A stretch of DNA of 64,000 nt. It comes from Chloroflexota bacterium. Its GTDB lineage: Bacteria > Chloroflexota > UBA6077 > FW602-bin22 > JAMCVK01. A program made the position numbers and the translations under genes. The stretch covers positions 88,787 through 152,786 of the forward strand of contig JAMCVK010000024.1 in the NCBI GenBank assembly GCA_023475225.1, given 5' to 3'. Under the pieces are notes generated by a model. That model saw nothing but the letters and a program-made list of their open reading frames with translations. It was not told the DNA's origin and did not search any database. Shown here one piece after another: positions 1 to 8,703 of this stretch (positions are counted from its first letter, which is position 1; each line of letters starts with the position of its first letter).

Positions 1-224
1 CCTTCGTTGAGTTTGGGGCCGTGATCGTTCCGCCCGGTTGTGCTGCTTGTGTTGGCGTTCATCAAGGGGTTTTAGGGGATGGTGAATCTTGCCTGAGTAC
101 ATCAAACCGCAACTTCCAGGGCCGCATGGGGAATCCAGCAAGCTTCATTTACCTGGCCAGCCCAGCTACGGCAGCGGCTAGCGCCTTGCGGAGTGAGATC
201 ACCGACCCAAGGGAGGTATTATAA
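1..224 (+). CDS. Aconitase / 3-isopropylmalate dehydratase family large subunit, C-terminal fragment
   Basis: This is the 3' end of a gene that begins before the window; the reading frame is open from base 3. The visible residues carry the family motif [12 protein letters not shown] and end in the usual PATAAASA helix, followed by EITDPREVL. This marks the [4Fe-4S] large subunit of the LeuC/homoaconitase/aconitase superfamily, which isomerises hydroxy-acids by dehydration and rehydration. Its stop (TAA, 222-224) overlaps the ATG of the small-subunit gene by one base, so the two are translationally coupled. The following isocitrate dehydrogenase, SucCD and Kor genes suggest that citrate/isocitrate is the substrate rather than isopropylmalate. 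That is inference from context. Confidence 0.9.
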   Translation, partial: FVEFGAVIVPPGCAACVGVHQGVLGDGESCLSTSNRNFQGRMGNPASFIYLASPATAAASALRSEITDPREVL

Positions 225-778
225 TGATAGAACCAGGTCTGTCCGGCCAAGAGTTCGCCCGCATGGGCGCTTCGCTAAGCGGCAGGTTGAGAGGTAAGGC
301 TTTTAAGTTTGGTGATAATATCTCGACTGACCACATCGCCCCGGGGAGATACTTCCACCTGCGCAGCGATCTTCCTGAACTGGCCAAGCATGTCCTGGAA
401 GATGCTGATCCCACTTTTGCCAGGCGGGTACAGCCAGGGGATTTTGTGGTGGCTGGACGTAATTTCGGGTTGGGCTCAAGTCGTGAACATGCCCCTACCA
501 TCATCAAATCGGCTGGTGTGAGCGCTGTTTTGGTGAAGTCGGCCGCTCGTATCTTTTTCCGGAATGCTATCAATGTTGGTCTTCCTATCCTCATCTGCGA
601 TACGGATAGAATCGACGCCGGGGATGAGTTGGAGGTGGACTTAGCGGCGGGCACGATCGACGATCTCACGCAGAGCATTCGTTTGACCTTCGGGAAGATC
701 CCTGAACAGATGATAGATATCCTTAGCGAGGGTGGGCTTGTTGCCTACATTCGTAAATACGGTGATTTTAGGGTTTAG
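224..778 (+). CDS. Aconitase / isopropylmalate dehydratase family small subunit (LeuD-like)
   Basis: This swivelling small subunit completes the split hydro-lyase. At 184 residues it matches the family. Motifs in order are FGDNISTDHIAPGRY (about residues 28-42), GDFVVAGRNFGLGSSREHAP (about 68-87) and the C-terminal ILSEGGLVAYIRKYG. The substrate loop reads YFHLRS, which is not the YLVY type I associate with isopropylmalate isomerases, so an aconitase or homoaconitase role is more likely here. The start ATG overlaps the upstream stop, with an SD-like GGGAGG just before it. It is the second visible gene of the TCA operon. LeuD proper remains the alternative. Confidence 0.88.
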   Translation: MIEPGLSGQEFARMGASLSGRLRGKAFKFGDNISTDHIAPGRYFHLRSDLPELAKHVLEDADPTFARRVQPGDFVVAGRNFGLGSSREHAPTIIKSAGVSAVLVKSAARIFFRNAINVGLPILICDTDRIDAGDELEVDLAAGTIDDLTQSIRLTFGKIPEQMIDILSEGGLVAYIRKYGDFRV

Positions 779-801
779 GTAGCAGTAAGGTTTAGGGTAC
801 C

Positions 802-893
802 GATAGGGCCTTAATTGTTGCGTAGGGATGAGAGCGGACAGAGGGGCCGTACGCCGTCGAGTACAAGGTGATTGATAGGGCCTTAATTGTTGC
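802..893 (+). repeat. Pair of 20-bp direct repeats in the small-subunit/idh spacer
   Basis: GATAGGGCCTTAATTGTTGC occurs at 802-821 and again at 874-893, 72 bp apart. Each copy is followed by a similar purine-rich GGGA.TGAGAG stretch. The second copy directly precedes the idh SD and start. It could be a local duplication of the gene's leader or an operator pair; nothing else identifies it. Confidence 0.75.
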
Positions 894-907
894 ATGGGAG
901 TGAGAGA

Positions 908-1918
908 GTGGTTTATCGTGTAACCTTAATCCCTGGAGATGGAACTGGGCCGGAGCTGGTTGGGGCGGCTAAAAGGGTATTAGAGGCAAGCGGTGTGTCC
1001 TTTGATTGGGATATTCAAGAAGCCGGTGGGGCCGTGTTGGCAGAATACGGGACTCCTCTGCCGGAACACGTGCTGGACTCGATCCGGCGTAACAAGGTTG
1101 CTTTGAAGGGACCGATCACTACACCGGTCGGCAAGGGATTTCGCAGTGTGAACGTCACCCTTCGACAGGATCTCCAGCTCTATGCTAACGTGCGTCCGGC
1201 CAAGACCATACCTGGTGTAAAGACCCCTTTCGATAACATTGATTTAGTCGTCGTCAGAGAAAATACGGAAGACCTTTATGCTGGCATCGAGCACATGGTC
1301 GGCGATGATGCGGCTGAAAGTATAAAGATCATCACGCGCAAGGCCTCCACACGCATCGCTCGTTTCGCCTTTGAATATGCGTTAAAGAATGGACGGCGCA
1401 AGGTCACTGCTGTTCATAAGGCCAATATCATGAAGCTCACCGATGGACTCTTTCTGGAATCTTGCCAACAGGTGGCTTCTGCCTATCCCCAGATCGCCTT
1501 TGAGGATCGTATCGTTGACAACATGTGCATGCAACTGGTGCAGAAGCCTGAATTATACGATGTACTTGTCTTGCCGAATCTTTACGGAGATATAATATCC
1601 GATCTCTGTGCGGGGTTGGTGGGTGGCTTGGGGGTAGCGCCGGGAGCGAATATTGGTGAAGAGATAGCTGTTTTTGAGCCGGTGCATGGTAGCATGCCTA
1701 AATATGCAGGACAAAATAAGGCTAATCCGACAGCCCTTATCCTTTCTGGTGTGTTGCTGTTAGAATATCTCGGCGAGCAGACGGCCGCTCAGATAGTGCG
1801 ATTGGCCCTGGAATCCATCATTGCCGAGGGTAAGGATGTGACTTACGATCTGGGCGGATCAGCTGGAACATCTGAGATGGCCGAGGCCATCGTTGCTAGA
1901 ATGGAAATATCGTCGTAG
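908..1918 (+). CDS. Isocitrate dehydrogenase (IDH/IMDH family)
   Basis: It oxidatively decarboxylates isocitrate to 2-oxoglutarate. The N-terminus [14 protein letters not shown], the substrate motif [20 protein letters not shown], the catalytic lysine segment [13 protein letters not shown] and the metal site [14 protein letters not shown] are all present. The length (336 residues) fits the short homodimeric class. In the cofactor loop [15 protein letters not shown] the pair Lys-Tyr is what E. coli NADP-dependent Icd has, whereas NAD enzymes usually carry Asp, so NADP use is plausible despite overall similarity to NAD-type enzymes. Start GTG 908 was chosen because GGGAG lies 6 bp upstream; an earlier TTG at 887 sits inside the direct repeat. 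It is placed between aconitase and SucC. Homoisocitrate or isopropylmalate dehydrogenase is less likely. Confidence 0.88.
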   Translation: MVYRVTLIPGDGTGPELVGAAKRVLEASGVSFDWDIQEAGGAVLAEYGTPLPEHVLDSIRRNKVALKGPITTPVGKGFRSVNVTLRQDLQLYANVRPAKTIPGVKTPFDNIDLVVVRENTEDLYAGIEHMVGDDAAESIKIITRKASTRIARFAFEYALKNGRRKVTAVHKANIMKLTDGLFLESCQQVASAYPQIAFEDRIVDNMCMQLVQKPELYDVLVLPNLYGDIISDLCAGLVGGLGVAPGANIGEEIAVFEPVHGSMPKYAGQNKANPTALILSGVLLLEYLGEQTAAQIVRLALESIIAEGKDVTYDLGGSAGTSEMAEAIVARMEISS

Positions 1919-1940
1919 CTCACATGCCAAGGGGTAGCCG

Positions 1941-3074
1941 GTGAAGATTCAAGAATATCAGGCACGGCAGATTCTGGAGCGATATGGCATTCCCATCCCA
2001 AGGGGTGAGGTAGCCACGACGCCTGACGAGGCCGAGGCGATCGCTGAGCACCTCGCTGTTCCGGTAGTGGTGAAGGCGCAGGTACTTGTGGGAGGGCGGG
2101 GTAAGGCCGGAGGGGTAAAGTTGGCTCAATCACCCTCCGAAGCTGGTCTGGTGGCCAGCAAGGTCCTTGGTATGAATATAAAGGGGACCACTGTTCGAAA
2201 GGTGCTGGTTGCGGAAGCCACTGATATCACCAAGGAGCTGTACCTTGGGGTAGTGATCAACCGCACCAGTAAAGTTGTAACCGTAATGGCCAGTGGTGAG
2301 GGGGGCATAGATATCGAGGAGGTGGCCAGGGTTGCCCCGCAGAAGATCGTCAAAGTCGACGTTGATCCCCTTCTCGGTCTGAGGGACTATCAGTCCCGCG
2401 AGTTGAGTTTTGGCATAGGTTTGGAGGGACGATTGGCGTGTGACTTCGCCAGAATCGCACTTGACCTTCAGCGGGCATTCGTCGAATGCGATGCCTCCCT
2501 GGCTGAAATCAATCCCCTGGCCATTGATGGACAGGGGACATTGAAGGCCATCGATGCTAAGATAATCTTAGATGAGAATGCCCTTTTCAGACATAAGGAG
2601 TTAGAGTCGTTACGTGATTCGAGTGAGGAAGATCCTCACGAGTGGTCGGCACGCGAACAGGGCTTAAGTTATGTAAAACTCGAGGGTAACATAGGTTGTA
2701 TGGTCAATGGGGCCGGTCTGGCGATGGCGACGATGGACCTGATCAAATTATATGGGGGAGCGCCGGCCAACTTTCTTGATATCGGGGGTGGTGCCAGGGC
2801 AGATCAGGTGGCCGCTGCCTTGAAGATATTGCTCTCCGATAGAGATGTTCGGGCTATCTTGCTTAATATTTTTGGCGGCATTACCCGCTGCGATGAGGTG
2901 GCGTACGGCATCGTAGCTGCCCTTCGTGAGTCTCAATGCCGATTGCCGGTCGTCGCTCGGCTAGTGGGCACCAATGAGGAGGAGGGACAAGGAATTCTGT
3001 CCCAAGCGAACCTGATTACGGCCCAGACTATGGAGGAGGCAGCTAAACGGGTCGTGCACTTGCTGGAGATGTAG
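1941..3074 (+). CDS. sucC: Succinyl-CoA synthetase beta subunit
   Basis: This ATP-grasp subunit makes a nucleotide triphosphate from succinyl-CoA. The N-terminus [20 protein letters not shown], the loop [15 protein letters not shown], the metal motif [12 protein letters not shown] and the C-terminal phosphate loop [13 protein letters not shown] are all present in a 377-residue protein of normal length. It starts at GTG 1941 behind AAGGGG. It lies 22 bp after idh and ends one base before sucD, so the two subunits are co-translated. With KorDABC downstream the enzyme could run in either direction (oxidative TCA or reductive 2-oxoglutarate synthesis). Confidence 0.96.
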   Translation: MKIQEYQARQILERYGIPIPRGEVATTPDEAEAIAEHLAVPVVVKAQVLVGGRGKAGGVKLAQSPSEAGLVASKVLGMNIKGTTVRKVLVAEATDITKELYLGVVINRTSKVVTVMASGEGGIDIEEVARVAPQKIVKVDVDPLLGLRDYQSRELSFGIGLEGRLACDFARIALDLQRAFVECDASLAEINPLAIDGQGTLKAIDAKIILDENALFRHKELESLRDSSEEDPHEWSAREQGLSYVKLEGNIGCMVNGAGLAMATMDLIKLYGGAPANFLDIGGGARADQVAAALKILLSDRDVRAILLNIFGGITRCDEVAYGIVAALRESQCRLPVVARLVGTNEEEGQGILSQANLITAQTMEEAAKRVVHLLEM

Positions 3075-3075
3075 G

Positions 3076-3948
3076 TTGAGCATACTAGTCGATAAAACGA
3101 CGCGCTTGTTAGTACAGGGGATCACCGGTAGGGAGGGTGAGTTTCATACGCGGCAAATGCTTGAATATGGCACCAATATCGTGGCCGGCGTGACGCCTGG
3201 CCGTGGGGGTGAGAGTGTAGCCGGTATTCCTGTCTTCGATACGGTTAAGGAGGCTGTGCGAGCCTGTTCTCCGAACACATCTATCATCTACGTCCCAGCT
3301 ATTGCTGCCCCTGATGCTATCATTGAGGCTGTCGCGGCGGGCATCCCACTGGTTGTCTGCATTTCAGAAGGTATACCGACTCTCGATATGATTCAGGTCT
3401 ATCATTATGTGCGGCGGGTGGGCAGTCGTCTGGTGGGGCCGAACTGCCCTGGACTCACCTCACCGGGCGAAGCGAAGGTAGGTATCATGCCGGGCCATAT
3501 TCATTGTCCTGGTCCAGTGGGTGTCGTTTCCCGTAGTGGCACGTTGACTTATGAGGTCGTGCAAGGATTGACCCGACGTGGCTACGGACAATCAACTTGC
3601 ATTGGTATTGGCGGTGATCCTATCGTGGGGACATCGTTCATTGATGTCCTAGAGTTGTTTGAGAAAGACTCAGATACCAGGATCATCGTGCTTATCGGTG
3701 AGATAGGGGGCGCGGATGAGGAGCTGGCGGCTGAATTTATCAGTCAGAGAGTAAGTAAGCCAGTTGTTGGATTTGTGGCCGGTCTTAGTGCCCCGCCAGG
3801 GAAACGAATGGGTCACGCTGGGGCGATCATCTCCGGGGGAACGGGGACGGCGGCCGAGAAGATCGCTGCCCTTCGAGCAGTGGGTGTAAGGATGGCCCGT
3901 AGTCCGGCCGAGATCGGTGACCTCGTTGGGGAGGTACTTAAAAGCTAA
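3076..3948 (+). CDS. sucD: Succinyl-CoA synthetase alpha subunit
   Basis: This is the CoA-binding, phosphohistidine subunit that pairs with SucC. The Rossmann N-terminus is [18 protein letters not shown], the CoA site [20 protein letters not shown] is present, and the phosphorylated histidine lies in [14 protein letters not shown] near residue 245. The length is 290 residues, as expected. The start is TTG 3076, immediately after the sucC stop; no better start exists. The stop TAA directly abuts the korD ATG, leaving no spacer, which indicates a single transcript. Confidence 0.96.
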   Translation: MSILVDKTTRLLVQGITGREGEFHTRQMLEYGTNIVAGVTPGRGGESVAGIPVFDTVKEAVRACSPNTSIIYVPAIAAPDAIIEAVAAGIPLVVCISEGIPTLDMIQVYHYVRRVGSRLVGPNCPGLTSPGEAKVGIMPGHIHCPGPVGVVSRSGTLTYEVVQGLTRRGYGQSTCIGIGGDPIVGTSFIDVLELFEKDSDTRIIVLIGEIGGADEELAAEFISQRVSKPVVGFVAGLSAPPGKRMGHAGAIISGGTGTAAEKIAALRAVGVRMARSPAEIGDLVGEVLKS

Positions 3949-4302
3949 ATGAATAGAGAAAACAAGATGAGCGAAGAGCAAACGGCTGAACAGGCCAATG
4001 TGGGGACGGCGGTAGCGGCTACAGTCGAGGCAGCCATCGAATCTGTATCTAAGGAGGCGGGTAAGGCGCCGGTCGTCGTTTACCACCCCTGGTGTAAGGG
4101 ATGCGGTATTTGTGTGGCCTTCTGTCCAAAGCATGTACTTGAGTTGGGCGAGGATGGACTGGTGAGCATAGCTCGCCCGGAGGATTGCGTGAATTGTGAC
4201 CTGTGCGATGTCCTTTGTCCAGACCTGGCCATTTTTAGCCCAGGTTGGCCGGAGAGAGGACGCCGGCGGTTTGGAAGGGGGAGAAGTGAAGGGCAGGAAT
4301 GA
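3949..4302 (+). CDS. korD: 2-oxoglutarate:ferredoxin oxidoreductase delta subunit (2[4Fe-4S] ferredoxin)
   Basis: It carries electrons from the KorAB active site to free ferredoxin. Two cluster motifs are visible: CKGCGICVAFCPKHVL and CVNCDLCDVLCPDLAIF. About 45 residues of charged and Ala-rich sequence precede them, longer than in the simplest delta subunits. ATG 3949 follows the sucD stop without a gap; an internal ATG at 3967 is possible. The last 17 bp overlap korA. The association with sucCD, together with the subunit make-up D-A-B-C, favours 2-oxoglutarate over pyruvate or branched 2-oxoacids. Confidence 0.9.
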   Translation: MNRENKMSEEQTAEQANVGTAVAATVEAAIESVSKEAGKAPVVVYHPWCKGCGICVAFCPKHVLELGEDGLVSIARPEDCVNCDLCDVLCPDLAIFSPGWPERGRRRFGRGRSEGQE

Positions 4303-5416
4303 GTTAAGGTTCATGCAGGGGAACGAGGCCTGCGCCGAAGGGGCCTTGGCTGCTGGACTGCGGTTCTACGCTGGGTATCCTATCACACCCTCAACGGAGA
4401 TAGCTGAGATCCTCTCGTGGCGGCTGCCGCAGGTCGGCGGTAAATTTATTCAAATGGAAGATGAACTTGGGAGCCTCGCCGCCGTTCTGGGGGCCTCCAT
4501 TGGCGGACTGAAGTCGACTACGGCCACCAGCGGCCCAGGTTTCTCTTTGATGCAGGAGAACATCGGGTTCGCTGCCGCGGCGGAGATACCCTGTGTTATT
4601 GTCAACGTTCAGCGGGCTGGTCCTAGTACCGGTCAACCAACTAGCCCTGCGCAAGGCGATGTGATGCAGGCCCGCTGGGGAACGCACGGCGATCACCCCA
4701 TCATTGCCCTTGCTCCTAGCTCGGTGCGTGAGACTTTTGATTTAACTATTCGGGCCTTTAACCTTTCGGAGAAGTACCGTACTCCGGTAATTCTTCTGAT
4801 GGACGAGGTAGTGGCCCATATGCGGGAATCGATCATTTTACCACAGCCTGGCGAGATCGAGGTAGTGGAGCGCCCCAGTCCGACCATCGACCCATCGGCC
4901 TACCTTGCCTTTGACAATAGCATAGATGTGCCACCCTTGGCCAGTTTTGGAGAAGGCTACCGCTATCATATCACTGGGCTCTTTCACGATGAGGCCGGCT
5001 TTCCCACTCAGCGTTTGGACGAGATCAATCCCTGGTTCGAACGGCTCTTCCATAAGATAGAAAGGAACCGAGCAGATATCATTCGGGTGCAGGAAGAGCT
5101 GACATCAGATGCCGACATCGTCCTAGTATCATATGGTGCTAGCGCGCGGTCTGCCCGTCACGCCATGAGGATAGCCAGAGAACAAGGGCAACAGGTAGGA
5201 TTGCTCAAGTTATTGACCTTGTGGCCATTTCCGGAGGAGAGTGTAGATCGTCTGGCTGGACGAGTGAAGAAATTTATTGTGCCGGAAATGAACCGTGGCC
5301 AGATAGTGCTGGAGGTTGAGAGGGTCGTGAGGGGACGAGCGGAGGTACGGGGGGTCAGTCGGGTTGATGGTGAGCTGATCCTTCCGGCGCAGATTGAGAA
5401 AGCCCTGGAGGATTGA
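4286..5416 (+). CDS. korA: 2-oxoglutarate:ferredoxin oxidoreductase alpha subunit
   Basis: This subunit holds the pyrimidine-binding side of the thiamine diphosphate site and the substrate pocket. GNEACAEGALAAGLRFYAG and YPITPSTEIAEIL open the protein, followed by the conserved MEDELGSLAAVLGAS and TATSGPGFSLMQE. The domain II region near residues 300-350 begins at VSYGASARSARHA. Start GTG 4286 was chosen because GGAAGGGGGAGAA sits just upstream and the family N-terminus follows at once; the frame stays open further upstream only because it runs through korD. The protein is 376 residues. The 4 bp spacer to korB indicates coupling. Confidence 0.93.
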   Translation: MKGRNELRFMQGNEACAEGALAAGLRFYAGYPITPSTEIAEILSWRLPQVGGKFIQMEDELGSLAAVLGASIGGLKSTTATSGPGFSLMQENIGFAAAAEIPCVIVNVQRAGPSTGQPTSPAQGDVMQARWGTHGDHPIIALAPSSVRETFDLTIRAFNLSEKYRTPVILLMDEVVAHMRESIILPQPGEIEVVERPSPTIDPSAYLAFDNSIDVPPLASFGEGYRYHITGLFHDEAGFPTQRLDEINPWFERLFHKIERNRADIIRVQEELTSDADIVLVSYGASARSARHAMRIAREQGQQVGLLKLLTLWPFPEESVDRLAGRVKKFIVPEMNRGQIVLEVERVVRGRAEVRGVSRVDGELILPAQIEKALED

Positions 5417-5419
5417 CCG

Positions 5420-6259
5420 ATGATGGAAGAACGTATCCCGGTCACGTACAAGTATTTAAGGCTACACAAGAAGTTTCCCAGTGTTTGGTGCCCGGGCTGT
5501 GGTATAGGCATTGTTTTCAATGCCCTTATCAGGGCGATCGATCGTAGTGGGCTGAAAAAGGATGAGGTGGCCTTTGTCTCAGGTATAGGATGTTCTGGAC
5601 GTATGCCCGTTTATGGTGACTTTGATAGCCTGCATGTTACCCATGGGCGGGCGCTGGCCTTCGCTACTGGGCTAAAGTTAGCCAAACCAGATATAGAAGT
5701 GATCACTGTGATGGGTGATGGCGATGCATTGGCTATTGGAGGCAATCATTTTATCCACGCAGCTAGACGGAACATGGACATCACGGCAATCATTGTTAAC
5801 AATAGTATTTACGGGATGACGGGTGGACAATATTCGCCGACTACACCGACCGGGGCTAAGGCAACTACAGCGATGTATGGCGATGTCGAACAGCCATTCG
5901 ACGTCGCCAATTTGGCAGTGGTAGCTGGGGCGGCCTTCGTGGCTCGTGGTGCGGTTTATTACGCTTTTGAGCTGGAAAGATTGATCGAGCAGGCCATCAG
6001 GAAGAAGGGCTTTGCCCTTGTTGAGGTTATCAGCCATTGTCATATCCACTATGGCAAGATGAATGGGATGCCTGAGGCGATCGACATGTTGAAGTGGCAG
6101 AAGGAGAACACGATATCTAGGTCGCAAGCGGAGAAGGAGGGTGGAGCTGGGGGTAAAATCATCAGGGGCGTATTAGTTGACCGCTCATTGCCCGGCTATG
6201 TTGAGCAATACGATAAGATTATAGCCCAGGCTCAGCAACGATTGGGGCGTGCCCGATGA
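5420..6259 (+). CDS. korB: 2-oxoglutarate:ferredoxin oxidoreductase beta subunit
   Basis: This subunit binds thiamine diphosphate and the proximal [4Fe-4S] cluster. Visible features are WCPGCGIGIVFNALIRAI with the first cysteines, GIGCSGRMP, the ThDP/Mg motif GDGDALAIGGNHFIHA, and NNSIYGMTGGQYSPTTPTG. The length of 279 residues is typical. The N-terminal VTYKYLRLHKKFPSVWCPGC closely matches known KorB proteins. The last 4 bp overlap korC (ATGA). Confidence 0.94.
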   Translation: MMEERIPVTYKYLRLHKKFPSVWCPGCGIGIVFNALIRAIDRSGLKKDEVAFVSGIGCSGRMPVYGDFDSLHVTHGRALAFATGLKLAKPDIEVITVMGDGDALAIGGNHFIHAARRNMDITAIIVNNSIYGMTGGQYSPTTPTGAKATTAMYGDVEQPFDVANLAVVAGAAFVARGAVYYAFELERLIEQAIRKKGFALVEVISHCHIHYGKMNGMPEAIDMLKWQKENTISRSQAEKEGGAGGKIIRGVLVDRSLPGYVEQYDKIIAQAQQRLGRAR

Positions 6260-6807
6260 GGGGGCGTTACGAGATTCGCTTGGCTGGTGTGGGTGGCCAG
6301 GGTATAGTGTTGGCTGGCCTTATCTTGGCTGAAGCAGCGGCTATTTATGACGGTAAAAATGCTATTCAAACACAATCCTACGGGGCTCAGACGAGAGGTG
6401 GCCCGAGCATGTCTGGCATCGTCATCAGCGATGAGGAGATAGACTATCCGAAGGTGCTCCACGAAGATCTGTTGCTGGCCATGAGTCAGGATGCTTGTGA
6501 CAAGTATTACCCCAATATGAAAAAGGATGGGCTTCTCATCGCTGATTCTTTCTTTGTGCATCGGGTGCCAACAGAAAGGGCCTATCATCTTCCGATAACA
6601 AGCGTAGCTAGAGAAATGACCGGTCACTCGGTTACAGCCAGCATGGTGGCCCTTGGGATTATCGTAGGGTTGACCGGCATCGTCTCTGCGGAAGCGATCG
6701 TTTCTGCTGTGAAAGATCGTTCGCCCCGAGGGACAGAAGGACTAAACCTGAGAGCGCTCGAGGCTGGGTTCCAGGTGGCGCGCCAGATCAAGGCCGGCAA
6801 AATCTAA
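6256..6807 (+). CDS. korC: 2-oxoglutarate:ferredoxin oxidoreductase gamma subunit
   Basis: This 183-residue protein is the gamma (POR gamma-like) subunit, which binds the CoA moiety. Its signature RLAGVGGQGIVLAGLILAEA opens the chain, followed by QTQSYGAQTRGGPSMSGIVIS. It is the last gene of the operon. After its stop come about 345 bp without a gene that hold the first copy of the dispersed hairpin repeat and then the secD promoter. Confidence 0.93.
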   Translation: MRGRYEIRLAGVGGQGIVLAGLILAEAAAIYDGKNAIQTQSYGAQTRGGPSMSGIVISDEEIDYPKVLHEDLLLAMSQDACDKYYPNMKKDGLLIADSFFVHRVPTERAYHLPITSVAREMTGHSVTASMVALGIIVGLTGIVSAEAIVSAVKDRSPRGTEGLNLRALEAGFQVARQIKAGKI

Positions 6808-6886
6808 TCAGGCAGTTCCTTGCAAATATTCAATCCTTAGCAGGCATCTCTAAAAGAGCCCTCACAATTCGAGTTTGGAATAGTGT

Positions 6887-7041
6887 GAGAGCATTGAATA
6901 TCTCTCCCAAATCCGCCTTTGGCGGATTCAAGGTAGTCCTTTGGGCCTTTTGTCCTTCCTGCGGAAGGAGGGCATATCCCCAGATCCACCGTCCGCCGAA
7001 GGTCCACCTTCGGCGGACGCACCCTTGGACCCCCGTTGTTT
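6887..7041 (+). repeat. Dispersed hairpin-rich intergenic repeat, copy 1
   Basis: This is the first of three related blocks (others at 13167-13310 and 23431-23560), all in the same orientation. Shared landmarks in order are a TGAATATC-containing start, CCAAATCC, an inverted repeat, AGGTAG.CCT, GGGC followed by T-rich sequence, CATCCCCAGATCC, and CCCTTGGACCCCCGTTGTT. This copy holds three perfect hairpins: ATCCGCC/GGCGGAT (6911-6927), TCCTTCC/GGAAGGA (6953-6969) and GTCCGCCGAAGG/CCTTCGGCGGAC (6991-7018, 4-nt loop). It has no coding potential that I can see. Confidence 0.85.
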
Positions 7042-7073
7042 AGAGAAGCATAGGTGAGCGAGGCACGGCCAAT

Positions 7074-7102
7074 TTGACAGGGGGTGGGGCCTCGCCTATA
7101 AT
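7074..7102 (+). promoter_or_regulatory. Consensus sigma-70-type promoter of the secD operon
   Basis: TTGACA at 7074-7079 and TATAAT at 7097-7102 are separated by exactly 17 bp. This is a perfect match to both hexamers. The predicted start of transcription is near 7109, giving a leader of about 44 nt before the GTG of secD. Confidence 0.88.
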
Positions 7103-7152
7103 CAGTGCCTGATACAGGCGGTCTTAGCGAAGATTTGTTGGGAGGATGGGCT

Positions 7153-8688
7153 GTGCGACAAGCCACAATGAGGATTTTCATCGCCATCATTATTCTAGCT
7201 ATAAGCGCGGCTTGGATAGATTTACCAAATAATCCAGGTATACACCTTGAATTCGGTGGCTTCAAGCTCGACCGTGAGCTGCGGATCCACGAAGGACTGG
7301 ATTTACAGGGGGGCATGCAGGTGATGTTGGAGGCCAATGTGCCCCCAGGTAAATCCGTCACGCGAGACGCGATGATTGCGGCTAAGGACATCGTCGAGAA
7401 CCGGGTGAACGGCTTGGGTGTTTCGGAACCGTTAATTCAGCTGGTCGGGGATAAACGAATAATTGTGGAACTCCCAGGTATAAAGGACCCAGAACGGGCC
7501 ATTAGAGTCTTCGGGGAAACGGGCTTACTGGAGTTCATCGACGCAGGTGACACATTCCTTTCTGATGGGACAGTTGTTACAACGACTCTGGGTGGTCCTG
7601 GCATGGTGGGGATTAGTCCTGAGGCGGCGGCCACCCCTGCTGCCCCAGCACCCACACCTACACCGCCAGCTAGCCCGGTACCAGCCACACCTACGGCGGC
7701 AGCTCCCATCACGAGTACAACACCGCTGACGGGGACAGTTGGGACAACTCCAGAGACGCCCAAAACAGAGAAGGTCTACAAGACGATCCTAACCGGTGAT
7801 CAACTGCAAAGTGCTAAAGTCGGTTTTGATGAACTTGGCCGTCCAGAGATAGACTTCACCTTTAAAGATCAGGGGGCTAAGATATTCGCTGACTACACGA
7901 CGGCCAACGTTGGCAAGTTCCTGGCGATCACCATGGATAAGCGGGTCATCTCCAGTGCGGTGATCAGAACACCTATTACAGGTGGGTCGGGGCGCATCAC
8001 CAGCGAGCGCGGCTTTCCGTTGGCCGAGGCACAGAGCATCGTCATTCAGCTAAAATATGGTGCTTTGCCCATCCCTCTCAAAGTGGTACAAAGCATATCC
8101 GTTGGCCCCACTTTGGGACAGGATTCCATTCACAGAAGCATGATTGCTGGTGCCATTGGGTTGGCCATAGTTATCGCCTTTATGATCATCCATTATCGCC
8201 TGCCCGGGCTGTTAGCTAGCCTGGCCCTTTTCATCTATGCCTTGCTTGCCTTCGCTCTGTTCAAGCTCATACCGGTAGTGCTCACCCTGGCCGGTATTGC
8301 TGGTTTCATTCTTTCCATTGGGATGGCTGTAGACGCCAATATCTTAATATTTGAGCGTATGCGCGAAGAGTTGCGTTGGGGCAGGACCTTAGGGGCAGCT
8401 ATCGAGGCCGGCTTCGCCCGCGCCTGGACCTCTATTCGTGATTCTAACGTTTCGACGATAATCACGTGTATCATTCTGTTCTGGTTTGGCGAGCATTACG
8501 GGGCAAGCATCATCAAGGGATTCGCTTTGACCCTGGCCATCGGTGTGCTAGTCAGCATGTTTACGGCTATCATCGTCACACGTACCTTCCTCCGTGTAGC
8601 CCAGCGGATGTTGGGCATGGGAGAGGAAAGTGCTCAACAACCCCATCTGCGGCGTCTACTTGGGCTGCCGGGGGGAATGACGAAGTGA
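7153..8688 (+). CDS. secD: Protein translocase subunit SecD
   Basis: This RND-like accessory subunit of the Sec translocon uses the proton motive force to help export proteins. Features are an N-terminal membrane segment (about residues 7-23), the P1 motif GLDLQGGMQVMLEA, and a Pro/Ala/Thr-rich stretch of about 45 residues near 155-205 that is an unusual insertion. The P4-like region and five C-terminal membrane segments follow, with GMAVDANILIFERMREE. Start GTG 7153 was chosen because GGAGG lies just upstream and the promoter's transcription start falls after the earlier in-frame ATG at 7105. At 511 residues it is normal for a SecD separate from SecF. A methyltransferase gene separates it from secF. 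Confidence 0.95.
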   Translation: MRQATMRIFIAIIILAISAAWIDLPNNPGIHLEFGGFKLDRELRIHEGLDLQGGMQVMLEANVPPGKSVTRDAMIAAKDIVENRVNGLGVSEPLIQLVGDKRIIVELPGIKDPERAIRVFGETGLLEFIDAGDTFLSDGTVVTTTLGGPGMVGISPEAAATPAAPAPTPTPPASPVPATPTAAAPITSTTPLTGTVGTTPETPKTEKVYKTILTGDQLQSAKVGFDELGRPEIDFTFKDQGAKIFADYTTANVGKFLAITMDKRVISSAVIRTPITGGSGRITSERGFPLAEAQSIVIQLKYGALPIPLKVVQSISVGPTLGQDSIHRSMIAGAIGLAIVIAFMIIHYRLPGLLASLALFIYALLAFALFKLIPVVLTLAGIAGFILSIGMAVDANILIFERMREELRWGRTLGAAIEAGFARAWTSIRDSNVSTIITCIILFWFGEHYGASIIKGFALTLAIGVLVSMFTAIIVTRTFLRVAQRMLGMGEESAQQPHLRRLLGLPGGMTK

Positions 8689-8703
8689 AAACAGGAGGGC
8701 AAG

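Noticed and set aside
3670..4314. A 214-codon minus-strand open frame over sucD/korD
   Set aside because: It is antisense to well-conserved genes, and its translation has the irregular composition of a shadow frame.
7105..7153. An earlier in-frame ATG for secD
   Set aside because: The TATAAT of the promoter ends at 7102, so this codon would lie before the transcription start. GTG 7153 has a good SD.
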